Source of the DNA: Tissierellales bacterium
Lineage (GTDB): Bacteria > Bacillota > Clostridia > Tissierellales > JASKZW01
Assembly: GCA_030152145.1 (NCBI GenBank)
Contig: JASLIL010000018.1
Location: 1 to 64,000 of the forward strand
Length of the DNA: 64,000 nt
Direction of reading: 5' to 3'
The notes beneath the pieces were generated by a model. That model searched no databases. It had not been told where the DNA came from and was given only the letters and a program-made list of their open reading frames with translations. The position numbers and the translations under genes were made by a program. Within the stretch, counting starts at the first letter, position 1. The number at the start of each line of letters is the position of its first letter. This document shows positions 8,391 through 17,716 of this stretch, one piece after another.

Positions 8391-10175
8391 ATGAATGTGA
8401 ATGAAAAAATAAAGGCACTAAGGAAACTAATGAAGGAAAAAGCTATAGATGCTTATATAGTTCCAACTTCAGATCCTCATCAAAGTGAATACCTAGCAGA
8501 CTACTATCAAACAAGAGTTTGGCTAACAGGATTCACAGGTTCAGCAGGTACTGCAGTTGTAACTGAAGATAAGGCTATACTTTGGACAGATGGTAGATAT
8601 TTTATTCAGGCAGCTAAAGAACTTGAAGGTTCAGAGTTTGAACTTTATAAGATAGGTATTCCAGGATACCCAACTTATAGTGAATGGTTAGCAGAAAACT
8701 TAGATGATAAGTCTACTATTGGATTTGATGGAAAGAACTTCCCTCAAGCTGGTCTAGATACTCTAAAGGCAGCTATGGGAAGAAAGGAAATCAATTTCAA
8801 TATAGAAGATGATTTAATAGATCCTATATGGGAAGATAGGCTGGAGGAACCAAAGACAGATGCTTTTGTACATGAGTTAAAGTACACAGGTTATTCAGCA
8901 AAGGAAAAAATTGAACAGGTGAGAGAGCAACTTAAGAAAAAATCTGCTAGTCACACTGTTATAGGTAGCCTAGATGATATTGCTTGGCTTTATAATATTA
9001 GGGGAAGAGATGTAAGCTGTAACCCAGTGGTAATCTCCTATGCTATAGTATCCTTAGATGAGGCCTACCTATTTGTGAATGAAGAAAAGCTAGACCAGGA
9101 AGTAAGAAACCATTTAACTCAAAATGGAATTAAAATAGAGGATTATAGTAGGGTAAGAAACTTTTTAGAAGGAATTTCAAAGGAAAGTGTTGTTTACTTA
9201 AATCCAAACTTTGTAAATGCTTGGCTTTATGCTGGTATTCCAAGTGACTGCCACATAGTGAAAGGCTTAAACATTACAACAGAATTAAAGGCTATAAAAA
9301 ATGAAACAGAGATAAAGAATCAAAAGAATGCCTATATTAGAGATGGAGTTGCCTTGGTTAAATTTTTCCACTGGCTAGATGAAACTGTTGGAAGAGAAAA
9401 GGTAACAGAAGTATCAGCAGCTGATAAGCTAGAGGACTTTAGGCGTGAAGGGGAACTTTTCGTAGAACCTAGTTTCAACACTATAGCAGGCTACAAGGCC
9501 AATGCTGCTATGATGCACTATAGAGCTACTGAAGAAGGTTCAAATGATGAACTTAAGGAAGAAGGTATGCTACTAGTTGACTCAGGCGGACAATATTTTG
9601 ATGGTACTACAGATATAACAAGAACTATTATCCTAGGACCTATATCAGAAGAAGAGAAAAAAGACTTCACTTTAACATTTAAATCACATACAATGTTATT
9701 AGATTCTAAATTCCTTTATGGGTCTACAGGTGAGAGGCTAGATGCAATTTGCCGTTATCCAATGTGGCAGGAAGGTTTAGACTATAAGTGTGGCACAGGT
9801 CATGGTGTAGGGTATTTCCTAAATGTTCATGAAGGACCTCATAGTATATCACCTAGACCAAATACAACTGTTCTAGAAGAAGGAATGATAGTTACCATAG
9901 AACCAGGAGTATACAAGGCTGGTCTGCATGGTGTAAGAATAGAGAATGATGTAGTAGTTAGAAAGGCCTTTGAGACAGAGCATGGAGGACAATTCATGGA
10001 ATTTGAAGTAATTTCATTTGCTCCAATAGACTTAAGAGGTATAGAGGTTTCAATGTTAAATGAAAAAGAAAAAAAATGGTTAAATAACTACCACAAGGCA
10101 GTATATGAAAAGCTTGCACCTCACCTAGATAATGAGAGAAAAGCATGGCTTAAAAATGCAACTAGAGAGATTTAG
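8391..10175 (+). CDS. Xaa-Pro aminopeptidase (M24B, APP1-like three-domain form)
   Basis: This 594-residue cytoplasmic metallopeptidase removes an N-terminal residue that precedes proline. Two creatinase-like N-terminal domains (about 1-290) precede a pita-bread catalytic domain. The dinuclear metal ligands are visible as Asp397, Asp408, His471, Glu504 and Glu518. Their spacing of 11, 63, 33 and 14 is close to that of human APP1. A C-terminal extension of about 60 residues is present. The long form resembles eukaryotic APP1 more than the 440-residue E. coli PepP. It lies between proC and a sigma-54 activator controlling a peptide transporter, so it probably trims imported Xaa-Pro or Xaa-Hyp peptides and feeds the HypD-ProC step. 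A strong AAAGGAGG precedes the start. Confidence 0.92.
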   Translation: MNVNEKIKALRKLMKEKAIDAYIVPTSDPHQSEYLADYYQTRVWLTGFTGSAGTAVVTEDKAILWTDGRYFIQAAKELEGSEFELYKIGIPGYPTYSEWLAENLDDKSTIGFDGKNFPQAGLDTLKAAMGRKEINFNIEDDLIDPIWEDRLEEPKTDAFVHELKYTGYSAKEKIEQVREQLKKKSASHTVIGSLDDIAWLYNIRGRDVSCNPVVISYAIVSLDEAYLFVNEEKLDQEVRNHLTQNGIKIEDYSRVRNFLEGISKESVVYLNPNFVNAWLYAGIPSDCHIVKGLNITTELKAIKNETEIKNQKNAYIRDGVALVKFFHWLDETVGREKVTEVSAADKLEDFRREGELFVEPSFNTIAGYKANAAMMHYRATEEGSNDELKEEGMLLVDSGGQYFDGTTDITRTIILGPISEEEKKDFTLTFKSHTMLLDSKFLYGSTGERLDAICRYPMWQEGLDYKCGTGHGVGYFLNVHEGPHSISPRPNTTVLEEGMIVTIEPGVYKAGLHGVRIENDVVVRKAFETEHGGQFMEFEVISFAPIDLRGIEVSMLNEKEKKWLNNYHKAVYEKLAPHLDNERKAWLKNATREI

Positions 10176-10185
10176 TTAGGTTGAA

Positions 10186-10217
10186 AAAGATTAGTCTATT
10201 AATTTAGGCTAATCTTT
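10186..10217 (+). terminator. Weak terminator-like hairpin after the aminopeptidase gene
   Basis: AAAGATTAG (10186-10194) pairs with CTAATCTTT (10209-10217). The tail ACCTATAAC lacks a good U-tract, so read-through into the activator gene is expected. Confidence 0.4.
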
Positions 10218-10263
10218 ACCTATAACTTTGAAAAAGCTTGCTAGTAAAGGAATGGTGGTTTGA

Positions 10264-11658
10264 TTGGACTACAAAAGCATGATAGAATTGATGATAAAGC
10301 ATTTAGACGAAGGTGTTATAGTAATAGATCATGATTTAAAAATCGTCTATTTCAACGAACCTTCAACATCCATTACAGGATATGACGTAGATAAAGCTAT
10401 AGGTAAGGATATATTTGAAGTATTTCCATCCTTAGACAGGAAAAGCAGTATTCTTTGTAAGGCCATACATAGTAAAGAACCTATTATTGATTACATACAG
10501 AACTATACAAATTGTGTTGGAAAGGAAGTCTCCATTTTAACTTCTACCATACCTATAGTAGAAGAAGGTGAAGTTAAGGGAGCTATAGAGATATTTAAAG
10601 ACCTAACCCATGTCAGGGAATTATCAGAAAAGGTGCTTATGCTACAAAATACTCTATATGAGAAATCAAAAGATCAGGAAATATTTTTACCCAATGGAAC
10701 TCAATACACTATTAATGATATAATAAGTAAGAATGAAAGAATGGATGGGCTTAAGGAAAGAGTTCTGAAAATTTCAAATAGTAGCTCACCAGTATTCGTA
10801 TATGGAGAGACAGGTACAGGTAAGGAGCTTTTGGTACAGGGAATACACAATTCCAGTATCAGAAGGGAAAAGCCCTTTATAGCACAAAACTGTGGGGCCC
10901 TACCAGAAAATCTCTTAGAGAGTATTCTTTTTGGAACAGTACAGGGAAGCTTTACTGGAGCCAAGGACAAGCCAGGACTTTTTGAACTGGCAGATGGTGG
11001 GACATTATTTCTAGATGAAATCAATTCTATGGACATAAACTTACAAACCAAACTTCTTAGGGTTATAGAAAATGGTATAGTAAGAAGAATTGGTAGCACA
11101 GAAACCAAGCATGTAGACGTTAGAATAATAGCAGCATCAAATGTAGAACCAGAATTACTACTAGAAGGAAATAAGTTAAGGGAAGACCTATATTACAGAC
11201 TAAATGTAATATACTTTGAACTACCACCACTAAGGGAAAGAAAGGAAGATATACCCTTACTGGTAAATAAATTTATAGATAAGTGTAATAAAAAGCTTCA
11301 TAAAAACATCAATGGTATAAGACCAGAGGTTTTAAGTTTGTTTGTAGAAAGAACTTGGTCAGGTAATGTAAGGGAACTTCAAAATGCCATAGAGTCATCC
11401 ATGAACTTTGCAGAAGGAGACTATATAGAGCTGGAAGATCTAAACCTGCCAAGAGAAAGACAGACAGTAGATTCAGAAGATCTTGACTTTGAAAGTCTTG
11501 ATTTTGATTTAAAGGACGCAGTTGAAAGGTATGAGATGGAAATTATAAAATCTGCCTTGATGAACACTGAAAACAACTGTGCTGCAGCTGCCAGGAAACT
11601 AAATGTTCCAAAGCAGACCCTTCATGGAAAAATCAAACGCTATAAGATAATGTCTTAA
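10264..11658 (+). CDS. Sigma-54-dependent transcriptional activator with PAS sensor
   Basis: The 464-residue protein has a PAS domain (about 8-120), a sigma-54 AAA+ domain and a Fis-type helix-turn-helix (about 440-464, AAAARKLNVPKQTLHGKIKR). Walker A is GETGTGKE at 181-188. The sigma-54 contact loop reads GSFTGA at 228-233, a Ser variant of the usual GAFTGA. Walker B is TLFLDEI. The architecture resembles RocR- and PrdR-type activators of amino-acid catabolism. The start is TTG at 10264, five bases after GGTGG; an internal ATG at 10279 has no comparable site. A sigma-54 promoter with twin repeats lies between this gene and oppA, so the obvious target is the transporter operon. The PAS ligand is unknown; proline, hydroxyproline or a peptide is a guess. 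Confidence 0.92.
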   Translation: MDYKSMIELMIKHLDEGVIVIDHDLKIVYFNEPSTSITGYDVDKAIGKDIFEVFPSLDRKSSILCKAIHSKEPIIDYIQNYTNCVGKEVSILTSTIPIVEEGEVKGAIEIFKDLTHVRELSEKVLMLQNTLYEKSKDQEIFLPNGTQYTINDIISKNERMDGLKERVLKISNSSSPVFVYGETGTGKELLVQGIHNSSIRREKPFIAQNCGALPENLLESILFGTVQGSFTGAKDKPGLFELADGGTLFLDEINSMDINLQTKLLRVIENGIVRRIGSTETKHVDVRIIAASNVEPELLLEGNKLREDLYYRLNVIYFELPPLRERKEDIPLLVNKFIDKCNKKLHKNINGIRPEVLSLFVERTWSGNVRELQNAIESSMNFAEGDYIELEDLNLPRERQTVDSEDLDFESLDFDLKDAVERYEMEIIKSALMNTENNCAAAARKLNVPKQTLHGKIKRYKIMS

Positions 11659-11689
11659 AAACGAGACGAAAAGTACCAAAAACAAGACG
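11657..11689 (+). promoter_or_regulatory. Candidate enhancer (UAS) pair for the sigma-54 activator
   Basis: Two near-identical direct repeats, AAAAACGAGACG (11657-11668) and AAAAACAAGACG (11678-11689), have starts 21 bases apart, two helical turns. They lie 50-82 bases upstream of the -24 element. A partial third copy AAAAACAA begins at 11703. The spacing suits cooperative binding of Fis-type dimers. Confidence 0.5.
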
Positions 11690-11708
11690 GCATTAAGGTT
11701 AGCAAAAA

Positions 11709-11753
11709 CAACTTGTGTATTTCACTGACTTACAAGTTGGCAAGCTAATTGCA
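11709..11753 (+). promoter_or_regulatory. Sigma-54 (-24/-12) promoter of the opp operon
   Basis: TTGGCAAGCTAATTGCA (11737-11753) matches the TGGCAC-N5-TTGCA consensus. GG at 11739-11740 and GC at 11751-11752 are the required 12 bases apart. An inverted repeat CAACTTGT (11709-11716) and ACAAGTTG (11732-11739) overlaps the -24 side. A leader of about 150 bases precedes oppA. Confidence 0.85.
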
Positions 11754-11911
11754 ATATATATACTGTATAGATACAAACCAAGGAATATTTGAATAAGTTA
11801 GACTATTCAATATTGTTTGAAGATTACTTTAGTTTGAATTAAGTGAATATTTTAAATCTGTTCACTATTTCAATAAATAAAACACTTAAATAATTTTAGG
11901 GGGTAGGAAAC

Positions 11912-13678
11912 ATGAAGAAAAGGTACATTGCATTTCTGTTAATCCTAGTTCTATCAATGGGAGTTTTAGCAGGATGTGGCGGAAAAGACGCTGAAGAACC
12001 AGCTAAACCAGAAACAACAGAAGATGGAGAAACAACAGAAGAAACATCAGAAGAAACTGAAGAAATGGACGCAGAGCAAAAGTTCGTATTTAGTGATAAC
12101 AGTGCGGTTTTAGGACTTAACCCATTATTAAACACAACTGGTCCAGATAACGGTGCACAAGATATCATTCTTGAAAGTTTAGTTAAAAAAGTTGCAGACG
12201 AAGATGGACAACAATTCTTAAAGCCTGCAGTTGCAGAAAGCTGGGATGTAAGTGAAGATGGAAAAACTTACACATTCCACATAAGAGAAAATGCTAAATG
12301 GCATGATGGAGAACCAATTACAGCAGATGACTTTGTATTTACTTTCAGAACTATGGCTACACCAGCTACTGGTTCAACAAATGCTTGGTTATTTGATGGT
12401 GTTATAGAAAACTTCGCAGAAGCTTTATATAATGATGGAGAAACTCCAGAGTATGACAAGCAACCAGAAGATATTGGAGTAACTGCTATAGATGAGAAAA
12501 CAGTTGAATTCCAATTAGAGAGACCATTCTCAGCATTCTTACAATTATTAAATGGTGCTAAACCAGTAAGACAAGATAAGTGGGAAGAATGGGGAGAAAC
12601 ATATGGTTCATCAGTAGATAAAGTACTTATGAACGGACCTTTCATAGCTACTAGCTGGGACCAAGACGTTCAAATGACTTATGAAAAGAATCCAGAGTAT
12701 TGGGATGTAGAAAATATCAAGCTAGACAAAATGGAAAGAAAGGTTCTTAAAGAGCCAGCAACTTCAATCCAAGCACTTATTAGTGGAGAGATTGACGTAG
12801 TAGGAACAAATGATCCAGACTGGCAAGAATTGATAGAAGCTGAAGGAGATAGATTTAGACAAATAATAACTCCAGGTAACGGACCAGAGTTCTTAGGTTT
12901 AAACTGTCAAAATGAATACTTAGCTAACACTAAGATAAGACAAGCACTATCAATATCATATGATAGAGAGAAATACTTAGACGACCTAAGACATGGAAAA
13001 GGTGAAGCACTTTACTCAATGTGTCCAAAGGTTACTAACGTTGGAGATAAACTATACTCAGAAAGAGTAGATGGCAAAAACCAAATTGTTAAAATCTTAC
13101 AAGAAAAATATCCAGATCCAAAAGCACTTTTAGTAGAAGGATTAAAAGAAGCAGGATTTGATGAAGATCCAGCTAAAATGAAGGTAAGATATGCTACTCG
13201 TGGTACTACAGAGTACTCAAAAAAATCAGCTGAGTGGTTATTGCAAGAATGGCAAGAAAAACTTGGTATGACTATTACTATCGATATGATGGAATGGAAT
13301 ATCATGTGGGATAAAGTGAATGAAGGAGATTATGATATCTCAACAGCTGGATGGGGACCATACTATAATGACCCAGCAGCATTATTAGAACTTTATCATC
13401 CAGTAGATGGTTACTTCAACTCAACTAAATCAGGTTGGGAAGGGCCAGATGCAGACAAATTTGCTGAGTTACTAGACAAAGCAGGACAAACAGTAGATGA
13501 TCAAGAAAGAGCAGAGATGTTACTTGAAGCAGAAGAATTATTAGTAGGTACAGGAGTTATAATCCCAACATATGCAGGTGAATCATCAACATACATCGCT
13601 TCATATGTAAAAGGATATTACACAAACCCACATAGTTCATTAGACTATAGCAAGATTTACACTTCAGGTAGACCATAG
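11912..13678 (+). CDS. oppA: Oligopeptide-binding lipoprotein (SBP family 5)
   Basis: The 588-residue protein begins with a lipoprotein signal (MKKRYIAFLLILVLSMG) and lipobox LAGC, with the acylated Cys at 22. An acidic Glu/Thr-rich spacer of about 30 residues leads into the periplasmic-binding-protein fold, with KPAVAESWDVSEDGKTYTF and WHDGEPITADDF typical of OppA/DppA proteins. It captures peptides on the outer face of the membrane and delivers them to the permease encoded next. It is the first gene after the sigma-54 promoter. Coding usage here is richer in CCA, ACA and TTA than flanking housekeeping genes, consistent with high expression. Peptide preference cannot be read from sequence; collagen-type peptides are inferred from context. 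Confidence 0.93.
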   Translation: MKKRYIAFLLILVLSMGVLAGCGGKDAEEPAKPETTEDGETTEETSEETEEMDAEQKFVFSDNSAVLGLNPLLNTTGPDNGAQDIILESLVKKVADEDGQQFLKPAVAESWDVSEDGKTYTFHIRENAKWHDGEPITADDFVFTFRTMATPATGSTNAWLFDGVIENFAEALYNDGETPEYDKQPEDIGVTAIDEKTVEFQLERPFSAFLQLLNGAKPVRQDKWEEWGETYGSSVDKVLMNGPFIATSWDQDVQMTYEKNPEYWDVENIKLDKMERKVLKEPATSIQALISGEIDVVGTNDPDWQELIEAEGDRFRQIITPGNGPEFLGLNCQNEYLANTKIRQALSISYDREKYLDDLRHGKGEALYSMCPKVTNVGDKLYSERVDGKNQIVKILQEKYPDPKALLVEGLKEAGFDEDPAKMKVRYATRGTTEYSKKSAEWLLQEWQEKLGMTITIDMMEWNIMWDKVNEGDYDISTAGWGPYYNDPAALLELYHPVDGYFNSTKSGWEGPDADKFAELLDKAGQTVDDQERAEMLLEAEELLVGTGVIIPTYAGESSTYIASYVKGYYTNPHSSLDYSKIYTSGRP

Positions 13679-13698
13679 GACATTTTTATGAACCTAAT

Positions 13699-13727
13699 GG
13701 CAAGATGTAGATTATCTACATCTTGCC
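13699..13727 (+). other. Intercistronic hairpin between oppA and oppB
   Basis: A 13-bp perfect stem (GGCAAGATGTAGA, loop TTA, complement) is followed by TTATATAAA rather than a U-tract. Such hairpins often protect binding-protein mRNA and lower downstream expression. Confidence 0.6.
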
Positions 13728-13765
13728 TTATATAAAAGGTTAGCACCAAAGTAAGGAGGAGAAAG

Positions 13766-14695
13766 ATGTTTAAATTTATAGTAAAAAGAGTATTTTACTC
13801 ATTAATTACACTATTCCTTATAATTACTGCTACATTCTTTTTAATAGCAGGAGCACCTGGAGATCCAATAGCTGCAAAAGCAGAACAAATGCCAGAACAA
13901 GCCCAAGCAGTAATAAAGGCAAAATATGGTTTGGATAAGCCCGTGGGTCAAAGATATGTAAAGTACATGAAGGACCTTATCACAACAGGAGATTTTGGTG
14001 AATCAATAGTATTCACAGGTAAATCAGCTAATGATGTTATTAGAGAAAATGCACCCATATCAGCTAAGATTGGTATAATTGCAGTTGTATTACAGTTTAT
14101 TATAGGAGTATTTTTAGGAATGGTTTCAGGATTAAATAGAGGAAAAGTCGGAGACCATGTTATCAGGGTATGTGTTGTATTAGCAATTTGTATTCCTGGA
14201 TTTGTATTCGCAGCATTATTACAATACTTTATAGCATTTAAGTGGAAGTTGCTTCCAGTATTTGGTTGGGGACAACTTAAGCACTATGTACTACCAGTAT
14301 TAGCCTATACTATAGGTGGTATTGCTTCATATACTAAGTATATGAGAAGTAGTATATTGTCAGTAGTAAATGAAGACTACATTATCACAGCTAAGGCAAA
14401 AGGTTGTTCAAAGAAGAGAATCATTAAAAAGCATATGTTTAGAAACTCAATGATTCCTATTGTAACAATGGTAGGACCTGCTATAGCGGGTATATTCGGT
14501 GGATCATTCGTAATTGAGAATATGTTTGGTATACCAGGATTAGGATCTTACTATATGAAAGCTGTAGGTGACAATGACTATACAATGGTTTTAGGATTAA
14601 CTGTATTCTTTGCAGCGCTTTACGTTGTATCATTAATATTCGTAGACATTGCATATGGAATAGTAGACCCAAGAATCAAGATAGCAGAAGACTAA
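13766..14695 (+). CDS. oppB: Oligopeptide ABC transporter permease, OppB/DppB type
   Basis: This 309-residue inner-membrane protein has about six transmembrane helices. It shows the conserved N-terminal APGDPIAAKAEQMP segment and the EAA loop region YIITAKAKGCSKKRII that contacts the ATPases. With OppC it forms the translocation channel for peptides bound by the upstream lipoprotein. Its length and motif order are standard for the BPD_transp_1 family. A strong AAGGAGGAG precedes the ATG, and the gene is 36 bases before oppC. The gene is in the sigma-54 operon and is separated from oppA by a hairpin expected to give OppA in excess. Confidence 0.95.
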   Translation: MFKFIVKRVFYSLITLFLIITATFFLIAGAPGDPIAAKAEQMPEQAQAVIKAKYGLDKPVGQRYVKYMKDLITTGDFGESIVFTGKSANDVIRENAPISAKIGIIAVVLQFIIGVFLGMVSGLNRGKVGDHVIRVCVVLAICIPGFVFAALLQYFIAFKWKLLPVFGWGQLKHYVLPVLAYTIGGIASYTKYMRSSILSVVNEDYIITAKAKGCSKKRIIKKHMFRNSMIPIVTMVGPAIAGIFGGSFVIENMFGIPGLGSYYMKAVGDNDYTMVLGLTVFFAALYVVSLIFVDIAYGIVDPRIKIAED

Positions 14696-14731
14696 AACTA
14701 TTAGCACACACTTAAGTTAGGAGGTTAATAT

Positions 14732-15670
14732 ATGGCAAATGTGAATGAAAACACAAAAAACATTTCAAAAGATATGTTTAGACGTGTTGGAGTAGATGAG
14801 ACAGACTCAGAAAGACTAGATAAACCTTCACTTACATATTGGGCAGACGTTTGGAGAAGGTTTAAGGAAAATAAACTTGCCATGTTTGGTTTAATTCTAT
14901 TAACATTAGTTGTAATAACTATATTTGTAGGACCAACATTAGCGGGTAAAGATTATCAATACATGGATGCAAGTAAGAAAAACTTAAGACCAACGAGTGA
15001 ACATTGGTTTGGTACAGATGATATGGGTAGAGACCTATTTACAAGGGTTTGCTACGGTGGTAGAATTTCTATATTAATAGGTCTACTATGTACTATAGTA
15101 ATGTTCGTTGTAGGATCTTTATTAGGAGCATTAGCAGGATTAAAAGGTGGGGTTGTAGATAACCTTATAATGAGATTTACAGAGTTTATAGGTAACTTAC
15201 CTTACTTGATTATAGTAATAATACTTACTATGGTTATGGGAAGAAGTATCTTCTCACTAGTATTTGCCATGAGTATTTTATCCTGGGTAGGAACTACTAG
15301 GATGGTTAGAGGGCAGATACTACAGTTAAAGGAAATGGATTATATTCAAGCAGCAACGGCTTTAGGAGCTGGAACTGGTAGAATAATAATGAAGCATTTA
15401 CTTCCTAATACGCTGGGAATAATAATGGTAACAATAACAATGTCTGTTCCTGGATTTATATTCAGTGAGGCATTCTTAAGCTTTATCGGTCTTGGTGTTA
15501 GACCACCAGAGACAAGCTGGGGAGCATTAGCATCCGGTGGTAAAGAAAGACTTATGTTCCATCCACATATTTTATTTTTCCCAAGTTTGATGATCGTTTT
15601 AACTGTATTAGCATTCCACTTAATCGGTGACGGATTATCAGACGCATTGGATCCAAAATTAAGGGAGTAG
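14732..15670 (+). CDS. oppC: Oligopeptide ABC transporter permease, OppC/DppC type
   Basis: The 312-residue protein has a cytoplasmic N-terminal extension (about 1-45) containing LTYWADVWRRFKENKLAM, the OppC_N signature, and then about six membrane helices. The HWFGTDDMGRDLFTRV motif and the EAA-like loop YIQAATALGAGTGRIIMKH are typical. It pairs with OppB in the membrane channel. The ribosome-binding site is TTAGGAGG. The gap to oppD is ten bases, indicating tight coupling. Nothing is unusual relative to the family. Confidence 0.95.
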   Translation: MANVNENTKNISKDMFRRVGVDETDSERLDKPSLTYWADVWRRFKENKLAMFGLILLTLVVITIFVGPTLAGKDYQYMDASKKNLRPTSEHWFGTDDMGRDLFTRVCYGGRISILIGLLCTIVMFVVGSLLGALAGLKGGVVDNLIMRFTEFIGNLPYLIIVIILTMVMGRSIFSLVFAMSILSWVGTTRMVRGQILQLKEMDYIQAATALGAGTGRIIMKHLLPNTLGIIMVTITMSVPGFIFSEAFLSFIGLGVRPPETSWGALASGGKERLMFHPHILFFPSLMIVLTVLAFHLIGDGLSDALDPKLRE

Positions 15671-15680
15671 GTGAATTGTA

Positions 15681-16727
15681 ATGACAAATGAAGATAAAAT
15701 TTTAGAGATAAATAATCTGCATGTATCATTTAAAACATACGCAGGTATTGTTAAAGCAGTTAGAGGTGTAGACTTCCACTTAAACAAGGGGGAAACTCTT
15801 GCTATAGTAGGAGAATCTGGTTGTGGTAAGACTGTAACAGCTAAGGCTATAATGGACTTACTTCCAGTAGAGAATACTATTATTAGTGGAGAAAATGCCT
15901 TTGTTAAATTTAGAGGCAAAAATCTTTTACAATTTAAAGAATCAGAGATGGAAGAAATCAGAGGTAAGAGAATATCAATGATATTCCAAGACCCTATGAC
16001 TTCTTTGAACCCAACTATGAGAGTTGGAGATCAGATAGCTGAAAGTATCTTCATTCATGAAGAGCTTTCTAAAGAAGATGCTAAAAAAGCAGCTCTAAAG
16101 ATGCTTAAATTAGTTAATATACCAAATGCAGAGGAAAGAATGAATCAATATCCATTTGAATTCTCAGGCGGTATGAGACAAAGAGTTATGATTGCTATAG
16201 CACTTGCTTGTAACCCAGAAATACTAATAGCAGATGAACCAACTACTGCTCTAGACGTTACAATTCAAGCGCAAATAATGGAACTTATAAAAGAGTTACA
16301 AATTGAAATGAACACTGGAGTAATACTTGTTACTCACGACCTTGGAGTTGTTGCTAGTGTTGCAGATAGAATTCAGGTAATGTATGCTGGTATGATTCTT
16401 GAAAGAGGAACTACAGATGAAATATTCTATAGTCCAAGACATCCATACACACATGCCTTATTAAGATCTGTACCAAAACTTACAAGTACAAAGCAAGAAA
16501 GATTATATTCACTTGTAGGTACACCACCAGATTTAACAAATCCACCAAAGGGATGTCCTTTTGCGGCTAGATGTGAATATGCTATGCAGGTTTGTAGAGA
16601 AGTCCATCCAGAAACAACTCATTTTAGCTCAACTCATGCTTCAGATTGCTGGTTACACCATCAAGATGCAGACCTAAATGGAGTACCAGAGGAGCTTTTA
16701 GAAAGAGGTGTTGAATATGGAAAATAA
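15681..16727 (+). CDS. oppD: Oligopeptide ABC transporter ATPase, OppD/DppD type
   Basis: This 348-residue ATPase has Walker A GESGCGKT near residue 40, signature FSGGMRQR and Walker B ILIADEPTT. The C-terminal oligopeptide/dipeptide domain contains GCPFAARCEYAMQVCREVHP, the Cys-rich motif that binds an iron-sulfur cluster in some DppD proteins. It drives peptide uptake together with OppF. The start ATG is ten bases after oppC. The last 11 bases overlap oppF, as is common for translationally coupled ATPase pairs. Confidence 0.95.
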   Translation: MTNEDKILEINNLHVSFKTYAGIVKAVRGVDFHLNKGETLAIVGESGCGKTVTAKAIMDLLPVENTIISGENAFVKFRGKNLLQFKESEMEEIRGKRISMIFQDPMTSLNPTMRVGDQIAESIFIHEELSKEDAKKAALKMLKLVNIPNAEERMNQYPFEFSGGMRQRVMIAIALACNPEILIADEPTTALDVTIQAQIMELIKELQIEMNTGVILVTHDLGVVASVADRIQVMYAGMILERGTTDEIFYSPRHPYTHALLRSVPKLTSTKQERLYSLVGTPPDLTNPPKGCPFAARCEYAMQVCREVHPETTHFSSTHASDCWLHHQDADLNGVPEELLERGVEYGK

Positions 16728-17706
16728 AGAAAAAGAAGTATTAGTTAGTGTTAAGAATCTGAAAAAATACTTCGAAGTTGGTAGAAATCTATATGTTCAA
16801 GCAGTAGATGATGTTAGCTTTGATATATATAAAGGAGAAACACTAGGACTAGTAGGAGAGTCAGGTTGCGGTAAGACTACTTGTGGTAAAACTGTAATAG
16901 GACTTTATGATGCTACTGAAGGTGAAGTTTTATTTAAGGGTGAAGATGTTCACTCATTAGATAAGAAGGAGAAAAAAGAGTTTACTAAAAAAGCTCAAAT
17001 TATTTTCCAGGACCCTTACGCATCCTTGAACCCAAGAATGACTGTTGGAGATATAATAGGAGAAGGTATAGATATACATCACCTAGCAGAAGGACAAGAA
17101 AGAGAAAATATGATTCTGGATCTTTTAAGAACTGTAGGGCTAAACAAGGAGCATATCTCAAGATTTGCTCATGAGTTCTCAGGTGGACAAAGACAAAGAA
17201 TTGGTATTGCTCGTGCCCTAGCTATACAACCAGACTTTATAGTTTGTGATGAGCCTATATCAGCTCTAGACGTATCTATCCAAGCTCAGGTAGTAAACCT
17301 ACTTATGGACTTACAAAAGAAACAAGGATTAACATATTTATTTATTGCCCATGACCTATCAATGGTTAAATACATTTCAGACAGAGTTGGAGTAATGTAT
17401 TTAGGACAGATGGTAGAGTTAACTACAAGTGATGAATTATATGATAATCCACTACACCCATATACAAAAGCTCTAATGTCAGCTATACCAGTAGCAGACC
17501 CTAAGATTGAAGAGGAAAAACATAGAATTCCTATTAAGGGAGAGATTCCTTCACCAATCAATCCACCAGCTGGATGTAGGTTTAGAAAGCGTTGTAAGTA
17601 TGCAGAGGAAATTTGTAAGACAAATCCAGAGTTTAAAGAACACAAACCAGGCCACTTTGTTGCTTGTCACTTAGTTGGTACAGGTAAAATAGAAGATAAG
17701 TATTAG
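16717..17706 (+). CDS. oppF: Oligopeptide ABC transporter ATPase, OppF/DppF type
   Basis: The 329-residue ATPase has Walker A GESGCGKT, signature FSGGQRQR and Walker B FIVCDEPIS. Its C-terminal domain carries GCRFRKRCKYAEEIC. It is the second nucleotide-binding subunit of the peptide transporter. The start is ATG 16717, preceded by AAGAGGTG inside oppD. A GTG at 16708 in the same frame overlaps that ribosome-binding site and is rejected. The first amidohydrolase gene follows after ten bases with no terminator, so the two amidohydrolases belong to the same transcript. Confidence 0.95.
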   Translation: MENKEKEVLVSVKNLKKYFEVGRNLYVQAVDDVSFDIYKGETLGLVGESGCGKTTCGKTVIGLYDATEGEVLFKGEDVHSLDKKEKKEFTKKAQIIFQDPYASLNPRMTVGDIIGEGIDIHHLAEGQERENMILDLLRTVGLNKEHISRFAHEFSGGQRQRIGIARALAIQPDFIVCDEPISALDVSIQAQVVNLLMDLQKKQGLTYLFIAHDLSMVKYISDRVGVMYLGQMVELTTSDELYDNPLHPYTKALMSAIPVADPKIEEEKHRIPIKGEIPSPINPPAGCRFRKRCKYAEEICKTNPEFKEHKPGHFVACHLVGTGKIEDKY

Positions 17707-17716
17707 GAGGTAGTTC

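Noticed and set aside
10701..11108. 135-residue open frame antisense to the sigma-54 activator
   Set aside because: Covers the Walker A to Walker B coding region on the opposite strand; a composition artefact.
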